Source of the DNA: an uncultured Mycoplasmatota bacterium
Lineage (GTDB): Bacteria; Bacillota_I; Bacilli_A; RF39; UBA660
Direction: 5' to 3'
NCBI GenBank assembly: GCA_947572405.1
Contig: CANPBV010000004.1
Span: 1-28,623 of the forward strand
DNA: 28,623 bases
Both the position numbers and the translations under genes were made by a program. Positions 13,974 through 23,124 of this stretch are shown here, one piece after another. The first letter of the stretch is position 1; every line of letters starts with the position of its first letter. The notes below the pieces were generated by a model. That model was not told where the DNA came from. It did not search any database and was given only the letters and a program-made list of their open reading frames with translations.

Positions 13974-14501
13974 AAATTTTAATATTTTTATGCATTTTTT
14001 TCCGTACATTCGTTCTTTTAATAGAGAAAAGTCATCGCAATCGAATTTTTCCTCTTCATATTCGCATACAACAATCGCCCCTGCTTCTAAAAAATCTTGT
14101 TCTTTTAAATATTGAAGGGTTGGTCCAATCAATTGTTTATGATATGGTGGATCTAAAAAAACCAAATTGAATTTCTGCTTTATATGTTCATGAAGTTTTA
14201 GGGCATCGGTATGAATAATGGCTACAGACTCCATTCCTTTGATATTTTCTTTCATGATTTCAATTGCCATCTTATTTTGATCGACGAGTGTAACCTGACT
14301 TGCTCCGTTACTGAGTGCTTCAATTCCTAAAGCTCCACTTCCCGCATATAAATCCAAACAATTGGCGCCTTTGAGATCATTTTGAATCATTGCAAACAGG
14401 GATTCTTTTACCCGATCCATAGTAGGCCTTGTTCCATCAATATCAAAACCTTTTAAGTTACGTCCTTTATAAATACCGCTAATAATTCTCAATTTTCTCA
14501 C
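13971..14501 (-). CDS. rsmD: 16S rRNA m2G966 methyltransferase RsmD
   Basis: Methylates G966 of 16S rRNA using S-adenosylmethionine. The 176 residues start near MRKLRIISGIYKGRNL, with RPTMDRVKESLFAMI, the SAM-binding LDLYAGSGALGIEALS at about 49-64 and the catalytic DPPY at about 117-120, all diagnostic. Length is typical. The start is GTG 14501 with a GGAAG very close by; the in-frame TTG nine bases on is an alternative. Rank order ylbD-ylbE-rsmD resembles the Bacillus yl-b gene cluster, where rsmD is ylbH. The stop is TGA, evidence that TGA is not a Trp codon here. Confidence 0.95.
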   Translation of the reverse strand: MRKLRIISGIYKGRNLKGFDIDGTRPTMDRVKESLFAMIQNDLKGANCLDLYAGSGALGIEALSNGASQVTLVDQNKMAIEIMKENIKGMESVAIIHTDALKLHEHIKQKFNLVFLDPPYHKQLIGPTLQYLKEQDFLEAGAIVVCEYEEEKFDCDDFSLLKERMYGKKCIKILKF

Positions 14502-14575
14502 TTCTTCCGTATATTATTACAATTTTTGGGAATTTATAATAACGTGAGCAATCACACATATTATTACTCCCCTTT

Positions 14576-14593
14576 AAGAGCGAATTCGCTCTT
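14576..14593. terminator. 18-bp perfect palindrome after ylbE
   Basis: AAGAGCGAATTCGCTCTT is self-complementary. On the plus strand it is followed by TTTTTATTTT, the form of a terminator for plus-strand transcripts; on the minus strand, the direction of ylbE, the following bases are AAAGGGG. It starts directly after the ylbE stop and may still act as a 3' end stabiliser. Confidence 0.5.
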
Positions 14594-14594
14594 T

Positions 14595-14816
14595 TTATTT
14601 TAATGTTCCCATAATAGATTCTATCATTTCTAATGTTTCTAATGCTTTATTAATTTTATCAGATGGACGCAATTTATAGTTTGCTTTTACTTCCTCTTCA
14701 AATGTTCTAATCATTCCCGGTTCGCGATTTAAAATTTTATACCAATTGGAATTTTCTCTGATGTACTTGCTAAAATAAGGGTTATTTTTGAGTGCAAATT
14801 GTGTTTCTAATGTCAT
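14595..14816 (-). CDS. ylbE: YlbE-like protein
   Basis: A 73-residue protein of the YlbE family, whose function is unknown. The N-terminal part ALKNNPYFSKYIRENSNWYK followed by LNREP is the family's conserved core; in Bacillus the gene lies between ylbD and ylbF near rsmD. ATG 14816 overlaps the ylbD stop as TAATG, so the two are translated together. Highly charged and without membrane spans. Confidence 0.75.
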   Translation of the reverse strand: MTLETQFALKNNPYFSKYIRENSNWYKILNREPGMIRTFEEEVKANYKLRPSDKINKALETLEMIESIMGTLK

Positions 14817-15178
14817 TAATCCTCAAAGTGTTTATAAAGAGGTCGAGGCTTATATTCTGTCTTAGTCTCTTCTTTGGTGTCTTTACCTGTTAAATCCTGT
14901 ACAACACTCAAAACCCTTTGGATACTACTTACCCCATTTTGAACACTATCTAGATCAACATTTTTTAAAAGTCCCATTAAATCTGTCAAAGATGCCATTC
15001 CTGCTACTGGAGCGACTACTTCTGCTACTCCAAGATAGGGTTTCCAAGTTGTTTCATCTTCCCCATACAAGTCATAAAGCTCATAAAATTTCTGCCAACT
15101 CATTTCTCCTGACTTTGTATATTTGATCAGTTTTGGATTTTTTTTTACAAATCCTTTAAAATCCTCTATATTTGCCAT
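14816..15178 (-). CDS. ylbD: YlbD-like (coat-associated) protein
   Basis: A 120-residue protein whose first ~45 residues (IEDFKGFVKKNPKLIKYTKS followed by GEMSWQKFYE and GED) match the YlbD family, described as a putative spore coat protein in Bacillus. The middle is a Gly- and Ala-containing segment with no clear fold and the tail is charged. ATG 15178 is chosen with AGGTGG six bases upstream, three codons inside a longer GTG frame. Conserved neighbours ylbE and rsmD support orthology. Spore formation cannot be claimed from this gene alone, because the family occurs in non-sporulating Bacilli too. Confidence 0.72.
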   Translation of the reverse strand: MANIEDFKGFVKKNPKLIKYTKSGEMSWQKFYELYDLYGEDETTWKPYLGVAEVVAPVAGMASLTDLMGLLKNVDLDSVQNGVSSIQRVLSVVQDLTGKDTKEETKTEYKPRPLYKHFED

Positions 15179-15323
15179 GATAACCACCTATAATAGTATA
15201 TGTGATTATTTTTTTTTATTTCCTATTCTAGGCCTTGAAGTGATCAATCTTGTATCATTTATTGATATAGATAAATTTTTTGCCTTCTTTTTCTCATTTA
15301 TTATATCATGTTTTTGAAAGAAA

Positions 15324-15349
15324 AAATAGCTAACAAATGTTAACTATTT
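15324..15349 (-). terminator. Terminator after the GH3 gene
   Basis: A 12-bp stem, AAATAGTTAACA with TGTTAGCTATTT (one G-T pair), followed by TTT on the minus strand; it overlaps the stop codon. Confidence 0.8.
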
Positions 15350-16690
15350 CTGATTTTCATAAAGTAATCCTTTGGCATATTTCCAAGCTAAGATGCGTTT
15401 TACTCGATCATTAATCACATCTTCGCTAAGACTATTATTGGTGACTGCATCTTTTACTTCTTTAATACTTGCTTCATAATCTGTTACAATTAATAGGTCG
15501 TTCCCAGCAAGAAGTGCTTTTACTACTTTTTTGTCAATATCTTTGGTTGCACCCATTGATAAATCATCTGTGATAATTACTCCAGTAAAATCCAAATCTT
15601 CTCTTAATATGTTATGAATTGGAATCGATAAAGAGGCAGGATTGGATGAATCTATATTCGTTACTGTATTATGACCCACTAAAACAGCTTCTGCTCCTGC
15701 ATCAATTCCCGCTTGAAATGGTGGGATATCATTTTTCAAAATACTATCATAAGTTCTTGAATCCGTTACACTGCCTGCGTGTGTATCAGGATTATTTCCA
15801 TATCCAGGAAAATGTTTTAATGTATAAGATACTGTTCCACCTTTACTCGCTTTAATGACTGTCTGTGCAAATTCTGAAGTCGTAGCTGTATCTTTTTGTA
15901 GCGATCTAGGATACATATAATCAGATGGCGTTGTAGAGACATCTACAACAGGGGCAAGATTTAGGTTAATTCCAAGACTTGCTAATAATAAACTTTTTTC
16001 TACAGTATCTTCTTTTATTCGTTCTAATCCACCATCACCATACAATTCGCTTGGTGATAAAAATGGGGTATCTTTTAGATTTTTGTTATTACTTACTCGG
16101 ACCACATTTCCCCCCTCTTCATCTACCGCGATTAGAAGTGGTATTTTAGCAGCTGATTGCACTTCTTTAATCATAGAGATTACTTCATTTTTTGTTTTGC
16201 CCTGAAAGTCTCTTCCAAATAATACATATCCACCGAATCCATTTTGTTTTACAATATTAGTAGCATCTTTATCGGGAAAACGAACCAAAAGCAACTGTCC
16301 TATTTTTTCATCTAATGACATTGTTTCCAATTTTTTTTCTGCAAATGTATAGTAATCCTTAAAGATTCCATCATTTGATTCTGTTTTTTTATTTGTGGAT
16401 GATCTTGCGTAATCCTTAATCTCTATATCCTGTACATCTTTATTGGGGTCTAATAATCCAGTATAACTAATGACTACATCATCCCCAATTTCTAAAATGA
16501 AGTCTTCTAGTTTAAATTTATAAACTACATCATTGTCATCTTGTACAATTACATAATCCTCATTTGTCATAAGAACTCTTCCATTTACTTGCTTTAGTGT
16601 TTCCTGTTTATTACCAATACAAAAATATGTAATCGTCCCAATGAGTAAAACAAGTGCTAAAGAAAGTCCTATCCATATTTCCTTTTTCAC
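15344..16690 (-). CDS. nagZ: Membrane-anchored GH3 beta-N-acetylhexosaminidase
   Basis: Removes terminal N-acetylglucosamine from peptidoglycan fragments outside the cell. The 448-residue protein has an N-terminal membrane span (about 5-25, IWIGLSLALVLLIGTITYFC), a short beta-rich region (about 30-95) not usual in NagZ, and a GH3 barrel: AVDEEGGNVVR, KHFPGYGNNPDTHAGS in place of KHFPGHGxxxxDSH, VLVGHNTV, and VIITDDLSMGA whose Asp is the nucleophile region. The His-Asp pair of the mobile loop is kept as D-T-H. Start GTG 16690 follows AAAGGAATG. Extracellular membrane attachment makes it like Bacillus NagZ/YbbD rather than the cytoplasmic enteric form. Family certain; exact substrate inferred. 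Confidence 0.87.
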   Translation of the reverse strand: MKKEIWIGLSLALVLLIGTITYFCIGNKQETLKQVNGRVLMTNEDYVIVQDDNDVVYKFKLEDFILEIGDDVVISYTGLLDPNKDVQDIEIKDYARSSTNKKTESNDGIFKDYYTFAEKKLETMSLDEKIGQLLLVRFPDKDATNIVKQNGFGGYVLFGRDFQGKTKNEVISMIKEVQSAAKIPLLIAVDEEGGNVVRVSNNKNLKDTPFLSPSELYGDGGLERIKEDTVEKSLLLASLGINLNLAPVVDVSTTPSDYMYPRSLQKDTATTSEFAQTVIKASKGGTVSYTLKHFPGYGNNPDTHAGSVTDSRTYDSILKNDIPPFQAGIDAGAEAVLVGHNTVTNIDSSNPASLSIPIHNILREDLDFTGVIITDDLSMGATKDIDKKVVKALLAGNDLLIVTDYEASIKEVKDAVTNNSLSEDVINDRVKRILAWKYAKGLLYENQK

Positions 16691-16756
16691 AAACTCATTC
16701 CTTTCTACTCTTTATTAAAAGTATATTCTGATTCTTTTCTTTCATGCAGAGAATAG

Positions 16757-16783
16757 GAAAAAGATATTAGAAACCTAATATCT
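16757..16783 (-). terminator. Terminator after parC
   Basis: Minus strand 9-bp stem AGATATTAG/CTAATATCT, 4-base loop, TTTTT. Confidence 0.85.
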
Positions 16784-19301
16784 ATACTGTAAAATCATCT
16801 AAGAAATCATGAATTGTCATAATTTTTTCATCTACTTTTTCCAAATCAATTATTTCTTCTTGCTGTTTTTCTATTTCTTTTTCAGTTAATTTATCTTTTC
16901 TCTTCAAACTAGACATGATAAATACTTCCGCTATTTTTTCTCTCGTAATCGTACTACCAGTAGAATATCGATCTGCAATTGGCAGTTCTGTTATTTTAAA
17001 TGGATTAATCTCTGTTCTTGTCTTAATTCCTATTATGGTATGTCCTTCTACAATAAAAGCATTCATAATTTCATAAGGATTCGTTTTTACATCACGAATA
17101 GCGAGTACTCCTCGCCTTGCACGCGCTGTTTTTTCAAACTCAGAGATTTTTACTCTTTTTCCGGTATTTTTTGTAGTAAAGATTGTAATGTATGGAATAT
17201 TATCATCAAATAAAAGTCCGCTTCTCACTTCATCTTCTTTTAAAGTAATCGCTTTTACTCCACTTGATTTGAGCCCAGTTACTGGAATCTCATCAGTATT
17301 ATAATGGAGCCCATATCCTCTTTTAGTAATAACAAAGACTTCTTCTCCTTGGTGATCCACTACACTGACAATTCTATCGCTTCCTTTTAATTTCATCGCG
17401 GTCATTGGTTTTGAATAACGTTGTACTTTAAAATCTGATAATTTTGTACGTTTTACCATTCCCTCTTTTGAAAACATTGTAATATAACTGTTTTCTTCAA
17501 AGTTATAAACTGGAACACTCGCAACAATAGTTTCTCCTGCTTCTATTTTTACAATATTGCTGATATGTTTTCCAAGCTCTTTCCATTTCAAATCTGGAAG
17601 TTCATGAATTGGTATATATAAATAATTGCCTAAATCTGTAAATACTAAAATGGTATCTAAAGTATTCATTTCATAAATTCCTAGTGGGTAGTCTCCTTCT
17701 TTTAAGGCGGTTTCATCTTCGCTGGCACTATAACTTCTAGTAGTTACTCGTTTTACATACCCTTCTTTTGTTACTACCACAATACAATCTTCTTTTGGTA
17801 TCATGGAAGCTGTATCTATTTTGATTTCAACAAGTTCATCTTCAATTTGCGTTTTTCTAGGAACTGCATACTCTTTTTTTATGGCCCTAAGTTCTTCTTT
17901 CATAACATTTTTTAGTTTATTTTCATCACTCAAAATTGCTTCTAATCCTTTTACAATAAGCTCTAACCGTTTGTATTCTTCTTCTAATTCTGTCACATCT
18001 GTATTGGTTAAACGATATAGTTGTAGCTTTACAATCGCATCAGCTTGAAGTTCACTAAAATCAAACTTTTTAACCAAATTGATCACAGCATCACTTTTGT
18101 CTTTACTAGAACGAATTGTTGCTATCACTTCATCTAGAATAGACATCATTTTTAAGAAGCCTTCTACAATATGCATTCTTGCTTTCGCTGTTTCTAAATC
18201 AAATTTTGTTCTTTTTTCAATCACTTCTTTTTGATGGGCAATATAAGCGTCTAATATTTCTAAAATTCCTAAAGTCATTGGTCTTCTATTTACAATTGCT
18301 ACCATATTAAAGTTATATGATACTTGTAAATCAGTATTTTTTAATAAATAATTAATAATTAAATCCTGATTTGCGTCTTTCTTTAAATCAATAACAATGG
18401 TTTCTGGATGTTCCAAATCTGATTCATCGCGCACTTCTGATATTCCTTCTATTTTTTTATCAATACGAATATCATCAATTTTCTTGACCAAAGTTGCTTT
18501 ATTTACTTCATAAGGGATCTCGCTGATCACAATTTGATCTTTTCCTTTGTTTTTTACAAATTCATATTTGGACTGTACCATAATACGTCCTCTACCAGTT
18601 GTATAGGCATCTAATAAACCATTTTTGCCTCTTGCAATTCCACCAGTCGGGAAATCTGGTCCTTTTACAATTTCTAAAATTGTTTCTAAATGACAGTTTG
18701 GACTATCAATTCTTTTTACTGTTGCATCTATAATTTCTCCTAAGTTATGAGGAGGTATATTGGTTGCATACCCTGCACTGATTCCATTGGAACCATTGAC
18801 AAGTAAATTTGGAAACTTTGCAGGCAAAACAGTTGGCTCTTTTAAAGTATCGTCATAATTAGGAGCCCAAACAATGGTTTCTTTATCCAAGTCTTTTAAT
18901 AGTTCATTACTGATCTTTGCTAGCCTCGCTTCTGTATAACGCATTGCAGCTGCTCCATCTCCATCCATGGAACCATTATTTCCATGCATATCAACATAAA
19001 TGGTATTTTGTTTCCACCACTGGCTCATACGTACAAGCGCTTCATAAATACTAGAATCTCCATGTGGGTGATAAAACCCCATAACATTCCCAACCGTTTT
19101 GGCCGATTTTTTGTAACCTTTATCATAAGTATTGTGATCACGATACATTGCATATAGAATTCTTCTTTGAACAGGTTTTAATCCGTCCCTTACATCTGGC
19201 AAGGCACGATCTTGAATAATGGCTTTGGCATAACTTCCAAAACGCTCTCCCATTATTTCTTCTAAGGAATAATCATATATTCTTTTTATTATTTCTTCCA
19301 T
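16782..19301 (-). CDS. parC: Topoisomerase IV subunit A
   Basis: DNA cleavage and rejoining subunit of the enzyme that unlinks replicated chromosomes. The 839 residues start with the RALPDVRDGLKPVQRRILYA segment, the catalytic Tyr122 lies in AMRYTEARL, and the C-terminal half is a beta-pinwheel. It lacks the QRRGGKG box of GyrA (the matching place reads ARARRGVLAIR), so ParC rather than GyrA. The quinolone region HPHGDSSIYE keeps Ser83 and Glu87, which predicts no target-site quinolone resistance. ATG 19301 is 11 bases below parE; the pair is one operon. Confidence 0.93.
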   Translation of the reverse strand: MEEIIKRIYDYSLEEIMGERFGSYAKAIIQDRALPDVRDGLKPVQRRILYAMYRDHNTYDKGYKKSAKTVGNVMGFYHPHGDSSIYEALVRMSQWWKQNTIYVDMHGNNGSMDGDGAAAMRYTEARLAKISNELLKDLDKETIVWAPNYDDTLKEPTVLPAKFPNLLVNGSNGISAGYATNIPPHNLGEIIDATVKRIDSPNCHLETILEIVKGPDFPTGGIARGKNGLLDAYTTGRGRIMVQSKYEFVKNKGKDQIVISEIPYEVNKATLVKKIDDIRIDKKIEGISEVRDESDLEHPETIVIDLKKDANQDLIINYLLKNTDLQVSYNFNMVAIVNRRPMTLGILEILDAYIAHQKEVIEKRTKFDLETAKARMHIVEGFLKMMSILDEVIATIRSSKDKSDAVINLVKKFDFSELQADAIVKLQLYRLTNTDVTELEEEYKRLELIVKGLEAILSDENKLKNVMKEELRAIKKEYAVPRKTQIEDELVEIKIDTASMIPKEDCIVVVTKEGYVKRVTTRSYSASEDETALKEGDYPLGIYEMNTLDTILVFTDLGNYLYIPIHELPDLKWKELGKHISNIVKIEAGETIVASVPVYNFEENSYITMFSKEGMVKRTKLSDFKVQRYSKPMTAMKLKGSDRIVSVVDHQGEEVFVITKRGYGLHYNTDEIPVTGLKSSGVKAITLKEDEVRSGLLFDDNIPYITIFTTKNTGKRVKISEFEKTARARRGVLAIRDVKTNPYEIMNAFIVEGHTIIGIKTRTEINPFKITELPIADRYSTGSTITREKIAEVFIMSSLKRKDKLTEKEIEKQQEEIIDLEKVDEKIMTIHDFLDDFTV

Positions 19302-19312
19302 GTTATTTCCCC

Positions 19313-21217
19313 CTAAATTTGATAATCATCTTCTAATGAGAATTCTACATTTTCATTAATCCATTCTTTTCTTGGCTCTACTTTATCCCCCATTAATACG
19401 CTGACTCGTTTCTCAGCAAGCGCAACGTCTGTGATATTTACTTTGACAAGGCTTCTTGTTTCTGGATTCATTGTGGTTTCCCATAACTGGTCTGCATTCA
19501 TTTCTCCAAGACCTTTATATCTTTGCGTTTCTAATTTAACTTTACTTTTCTTTAATATTTCATTTCGCTCTTCATCTGTCCAAGCATAATAAATCGTTTT
19601 TCCATTAAATAATTTATAAAGCGGTGGCATAGCAATATAGACTTTTCCTGCTTCAATTAATGGTTTCATATATCGATAAAAGAAAGTTAACAGAAGAATT
19701 TGGATATGTGCCCCATCAACATCGGCATCGCTCATAATAATGATTTTGTCATAATTGGAATCTTCAATTTCAAAATCGCTTCCTACTCCAGCTCCAATGG
19801 TATGAATCATTGTATTGATTTCTTCATTTTTCCATATTTCTTCTAATCTGGCTTTTTCTGTATTGAGTACTTTTCCTCGGAGTGGCAAAATAGCTTGAAA
19901 TTTTCTATCTCTTCCTTGTTTCGCACTTCCTCCTGCTGAATCTCCTTCGACTAAGAAAAGTTCATTTTTCTTAGGATTTTTAACTTGTGCAGGTGTAAGC
20001 TTTCCTGATAAAGCCCGTTCTTTTTTGTTTTTATCCTTTCCTGCCCTTGCTTCATCTCTGGCCTTTCTAGCTGCTTCTCTTACCATTTTGCTTTTTACCA
20101 TTTTGTCTAAAATTTTAGTAGCAATAGCTTTGTTTTCTTCTAAGAAAAATTGGAGTTTTTCACTCACTACATTATCGACTGCATTTCTTGCTTCTGGTGT
20201 TCCTAACTTTCCTTTTGTTTGACCCTCAAATTGTAATAAGTCTTCTGGTATTTTAAGACTTACAATAGCGGTTAATCCCTCTCTTGTGTCTGCTCCCTCT
20301 AAATTTTTATCTTTTGGTTTTAGGTATCCATTTGTCCTAGCATAATCATTAAATACTCTGGTTAATGCGGATTTAAAACCAACTTCATGAGTTCCTCCAT
20401 CACTAGTTTTAACATTGTTTACGAACGAAATAATATTTTCTGAATAAGTATCTGTATATTGAAATGCTACATCGACTTCAATTTTATCTTTCATTCCTTC
20501 AAAACGCACAGCTTCATGTAGTGCTGTTTTATCTTCATTAACATATTCAACAAACGCTTTCAAACCATTTTCATAATGAAATATATCGCGTTTTTTGTCT
20601 TCTTCATCAATCACTTCAATTATAAGTCCTTTTAGTAAAAAGGCACTTTCTTGCATTCTTTCACATACTGTTGTATAAGAAAAATTTGTTGTTGAGAAAA
20701 TCTCTGCATCTGGCATAAAATGGACTCTTGTTCCAGTCTTACTCGTTTTTTCTAATTTCTTCAAAGGAATATCTAACTTTCCTCCATCTTTAAAACGAAT
20801 AAAATGCTCATAACCATCTCGCTTAATCGTTACTTCCATCCATGAAGAAAGTGCATTTACTACACTCGCTCCAACTCCATGCAATCCTCCAGATACTTTA
20901 TATCCGCCTTCTTCAAATTTTCCTCCTGCATGTAAAACGGTATAGATTACTTCTGGTGTACTTTTCCCGCTTGTATGTGTCCCAACTGGTACCCCTCGAC
21001 CTTCATCTTCTACACTAACACTATGATCTGCATGTAAAGTAATTTTTATTTTATTTCCATATCCATTGATTACTTCATCTATTCCATTATCAACAATTTC
21101 CCATACAAGATGATGTAGTCCTCTTTTATCTGTTGAACCAATATACATTCCTGGACGCTTTCTAACAGCTTCTAGTCCCTCTAATATTTTTATGGAACTT
21201 TCATCATATTTCACCAT
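19313..21217 (-). CDS. parE: Topoisomerase IV subunit B
   Basis: ATPase subunit of topoisomerase IV. The 634 residues carry the GHKL fold: EIVDNGIDE near 42-50, DEGRGVPVG near 73-81, GGLHGVGASVVNALS near 110-124, then the Toprim domain with LVEGDSAGGSAK and IIIMSDADVDGAHI holding the metal-binding Glu and Asp. PLRGKVLNTEKA and KLGTPEARNAVDNVVSEKL fit ParE more than GyrB. ATG 21217 has only a weak GGGGG site. Its partner parC is next, and a promoter sits 45 bases upstream. Confidence 0.93.
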   Translation of the reverse strand: MVKYDESSIKILEGLEAVRKRPGMYIGSTDKRGLHHLVWEIVDNGIDEVINGYGNKIKITLHADHSVSVEDEGRGVPVGTHTSGKSTPEVIYTVLHAGGKFEEGGYKVSGGLHGVGASVVNALSSWMEVTIKRDGYEHFIRFKDGGKLDIPLKKLEKTSKTGTRVHFMPDAEIFSTTNFSYTTVCERMQESAFLLKGLIIEVIDEEDKKRDIFHYENGLKAFVEYVNEDKTALHEAVRFEGMKDKIEVDVAFQYTDTYSENIISFVNNVKTSDGGTHEVGFKSALTRVFNDYARTNGYLKPKDKNLEGADTREGLTAIVSLKIPEDLLQFEGQTKGKLGTPEARNAVDNVVSEKLQFFLEENKAIATKILDKMVKSKMVREAARKARDEARAGKDKNKKERALSGKLTPAQVKNPKKNELFLVEGDSAGGSAKQGRDRKFQAILPLRGKVLNTEKARLEEIWKNEEINTMIHTIGAGVGSDFEIEDSNYDKIIIMSDADVDGAHIQILLLTFFYRYMKPLIEAGKVYIAMPPLYKLFNGKTIYYAWTDEERNEILKKSKVKLETQRYKGLGEMNADQLWETTMNPETRSLVKVNITDVALAEKRVSVLMGDKVEPRKEWINENVEFSLEDDYQI

Positions 21218-21258
21218 AAATCTGCCCCCAACCTACTTTTCTATTATCATTCTTATTC

Positions 21259-21288
21259 ATTATACCAAATTTTTTTATTTGTTGTAAA
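21259..21288 (-). promoter_or_regulatory. parE-parC promoter
   Basis: Minus strand -35 TTTACA (21288-21283), 18 bases, extended -10 TGGTATAAT with TATAAT at 21264-21259. A 17-base alternative uses TTACAA. The stretch 21289-21352 above it holds nothing else recognisable. Confidence 0.75.
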
Positions 21289-21352
21289 GGAATTTTTGAA
21301 TTTGATATCAATTTTTCCCTTATAAATAAAGCGTTTTTTTAACATCAAATAT

Positions 21353-21379
21353 AAAAAAAGATATGCGATTATATCTTTT
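21353..21379 (-). terminator. Terminator below the decayed gene
   Basis: Minus strand AAAAGATAT, loop AATCGC, ATATCTTTT then TTT. It marks the original 3' end of the transcript from the pseudogene at 21423-21919. Confidence 0.85.
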
Positions 21380-21422
21380 ACTAAATACTTTAATAATATT
21401 AAAAACAGTTATTACTATAATA

Positions 21423-21919
21423 TTAAAGTTGTTTCATTTCTTTAGTAGCAAAGTCATATTTATAACTTTCCCAAGTATTATCTTCTCGCTTTCATTGACA
21501 AACAATATGATATAAGACTCTTTCTTGATTTATTTTTTGTTCTTTTTCATCTGATATTTGTCCCCATTGTCCTTCTAAAGTAAGAGTATAATTTGAACAT
21601 TTTGATGTCATATTTTCAAGTATTTCTTTAGAATTATTTCTAATATCGATAATTTCTATTTTATTTTTATTTCGAATTAATATATAACCAGTATTAGCAG
21701 TTAAAAAATCAAAATTATCATTTTGGGTATATTTTTTTATTTCATTTGTTTTATAATTTATGACCTTTAAACCATTATCTTTTAATACAACATAATTAGG
21801 ATATTCTTTTTCAATTAATCCATCATTTGGGTATAAAAAGCAATTATCATAATATAAATACTCTGCTTTTTTACTTTCTGTATTTATTGTATACATAAAG
21901 ATATTACACTCTTTTTCAT
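21423..21919 (-). pseudogene. Decayed exported-protein gene
   Basis: An ATG at 21919 with a fine AGGAG site starts MKKSVISLC, a typical beginning of an exported protein, but stops after eleven codons. The body continues in another frame from 21896 (MYTINTESKKAEYLYYDN), reads 134 residues with repeated strand-like units (YVVLKDNGLKVINYKTNEIK, GYILIRNKNKIEIIDIRN), and reaches an in-frame TGA at 21492-21494. The same frame then continues KREDNTWESYKYDFATKEMK to a TAA at 21423. A frameshift, a lost hydrophobic signal segment and a nonsense codon all point to decay. I do not recognise the family; the repeats suggest a beta-propeller-like or surface protein remnant. A shorter functional version starting at 21896 cannot be ruled out, but that start has no ribosome site. 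Confidence 0.6.
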
Positions 21920-21976
21920 TTTCCTACTCCTCTTATGTTTTTAAACTACTTTTATTATACATTATATCTCCTACAT

Positions 21977-22006
21977 ATTTTAGATATTTTTTTAAGTTAG
22001 TGTCAA
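21977..22006 (-). promoter_or_regulatory. Promoter of the decayed gene, with direct repeats
   Basis: Minus strand -35 TTGACA (22006-22001), 18 bases, -10 TAAAAT (21982-21977). The -35 lies within one of two GACACTAA direct repeats (21997-22004 and 22008-22015), spaced one helical turn apart, a possible operator. Confidence 0.5.
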
Positions 22007-22038
22007 TTTAGTGTCCCAAATTATATGCGATAAAATTT

Positions 22039-22063
22039 AAAAAAAGTTAATTCAACATTAACC
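22039..22063 (-). terminator. Terminator after the XRE regulator
   Basis: Minus strand GTTAAT, loop GTTGA, ATTAAC followed by a run of T. Confidence 0.7.
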
Positions 22064-22079
22064 ATTTTTATCCATTCTA

Positions 22080-22829
22080 TTATGTTTCATTAGCAGTACA
22101 CATCAAATAGGATTTCTTCATCATTTTTTGTAACTCTTTATGATTCGCTTTTTTAACTTTTCTTAAAGAAAAATTAGTATAATAGACCTCTGTATTTTGC
22201 TTTCCAACCGCTATCCTGTCAGAAGAAGCAAAAGGAATATCTCTATTATCTAATACTCTTGCTAGAGATTCTGCATATTCAAAGTGACTTCTTCTCTTAT
22301 TAAAAATATTAATGGTACTATGGAAAAAATAAACGGTTTTATCATCTATTACCCGAGATATATAATGTGTATTTAATGTAGACTGTCCTTTTATTTCGAA
22401 TTGAAGTTCTTGGTTTAATATATTACATTTCATAAATCTTTTATCGTATTTCACATCTAATTCATAATTCATATAAAGAAATCTTCCAACATATAAAAAT
22501 GTTATAAAAATTAGAAAAATAACAATGAACATTTTTATTTGTTTCCTCTTTCCCTTTTTAATGTTTGCTACCATATTTACCATATTTTCTTCTAAAGTGT
22601 TTATATATTTTCTATCGTCTACTTTTTCCCCACTCATCAAATCATTAATCGATATTCCTAAAATATTGCATAATGGCGAAAATAAAGACAAATCCGGCAT
22701 ATTTCTTCCATTTTCCCAATTTCCTATCGATTTTTCAGTTACTCCTAATTTTTCTGCTAACTGCGCTTGTGTGAAACCTTTTTCTTTTCTACAAATTGCT
22801 ATAAATTTGCCAATACGTTCTTGATTCAT
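22080..22829 (-). CDS. XRE-family regulator with a membrane span
   Basis: A 249-residue protein. Residues about 5-60 are a Cro/C1-type helix-turn-helix (KGFTQAQLAEKLGVTEKSIG followed by NWENGRNMPDLSLF), residues about 98-117 are a membrane span (MFIVIFLIFITFLYVGRFLY), and the remaining ~130 residues would lie outside and are not recognised. Such one-component, membrane-tethered regulators are common in Bacillota and often control nearby surface or stress genes. ATG 22829 is chosen with GGAGGGAG upstream; the longer frame to 22931 has no ribosome site. The decayed gene below it, with its own promoter and direct repeats, may have been its target. Confidence 0.85.
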   Translation of the reverse strand: MNQERIGKFIAICRKEKGFTQAQLAEKLGVTEKSIGNWENGRNMPDLSLFSPLCNILGISINDLMSGEKVDDRKYINTLEENMVNMVANIKKGKRKQIKMFIVIFLIFITFLYVGRFLYMNYELDVKYDKRFMKCNILNQELQFEIKGQSTLNTHYISRVIDDKTVYFFHSTINIFNKRRSHFEYAESLARVLDNRDIPFASSDRIAVGKQNTEVYYTNFSLRKVKKANHKELQKMMKKSYLMCTANET

Positions 22830-22933
22830 AATTACTCCCTCCATCATAATCGTATAATCTTTTAGAAAAATTTTACAGGAAATAAACCTAGGGTCATTTG
22901 AATTACACTTTGTTAAAGAATTTTTATTCATGA

Positions 22934-22961
22934 AAAATAGATATCCATTGATACCTATTTT
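22934..22961. terminator. Terminator after the oxidoreductase region
   Basis: A 12-bp stem AAAATAGGTATC/GATATCTATTTT with loop AATG; T residues follow on both strands, so it can work in both directions. It closes the nifJ transcript. Confidence 0.7.
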
Positions 22962-22975
22962 CTTTTTATTTATTT

Positions 22976-23104
22976 TTATATTACCAAAGTTTTTTGTTTA
23001 GGTCTATCATTAGAAAGATCTAAATTTAATCTTGTTCCTATATTTTTTCCAAGTTTGATTTGCTTAAAATTCTTTCCAACATAATAAGTTGCGCGTTGCT
23101 TCAT
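22976..23104 (-). CDS. Possible 42-residue basic protein below the oxidoreductase
   Basis: A short frame MKQRATYYVGKNFKQIKLGK continues with NIGTRLNLDLSN and ends PKQKTLVI. GAAGGG lies 9 bases before ATG 23104. An alternative ATG at 23125 overlaps the oxidoreductase stop as TAATG and would add seven residues. It is basic, has no recognised motif and is followed 15 bases later by the terminator. Coding is plausible but unproven. Confidence 0.4.
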   Translation of the reverse strand: MKQRATYYVGKNFKQIKLGKNIGTRLNLDLSNDRPKQKTLVI

Positions 23105-23124
23105 AATAATTGCCCTTCTACTCA

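Noticed and set aside
14576..14593. Terminator for a hidden plus-strand gene between rsmD and ylbE
   Set aside because: No plus-strand frame or promoter fits upstream, so the plus orientation is probably incidental.
16782..21217. Calling the pair gyrA-gyrB
   Set aside because: The GyrA box is missing and the order parE-parC with ParE-like motifs favours topoisomerase IV.
21492..21494. TGA as a tryptophan codon (Mycoplasma code)
   Set aside because: rsmD and the histidine phosphatase end at TGA at the expected length, and Trp is encoded by TGG throughout.
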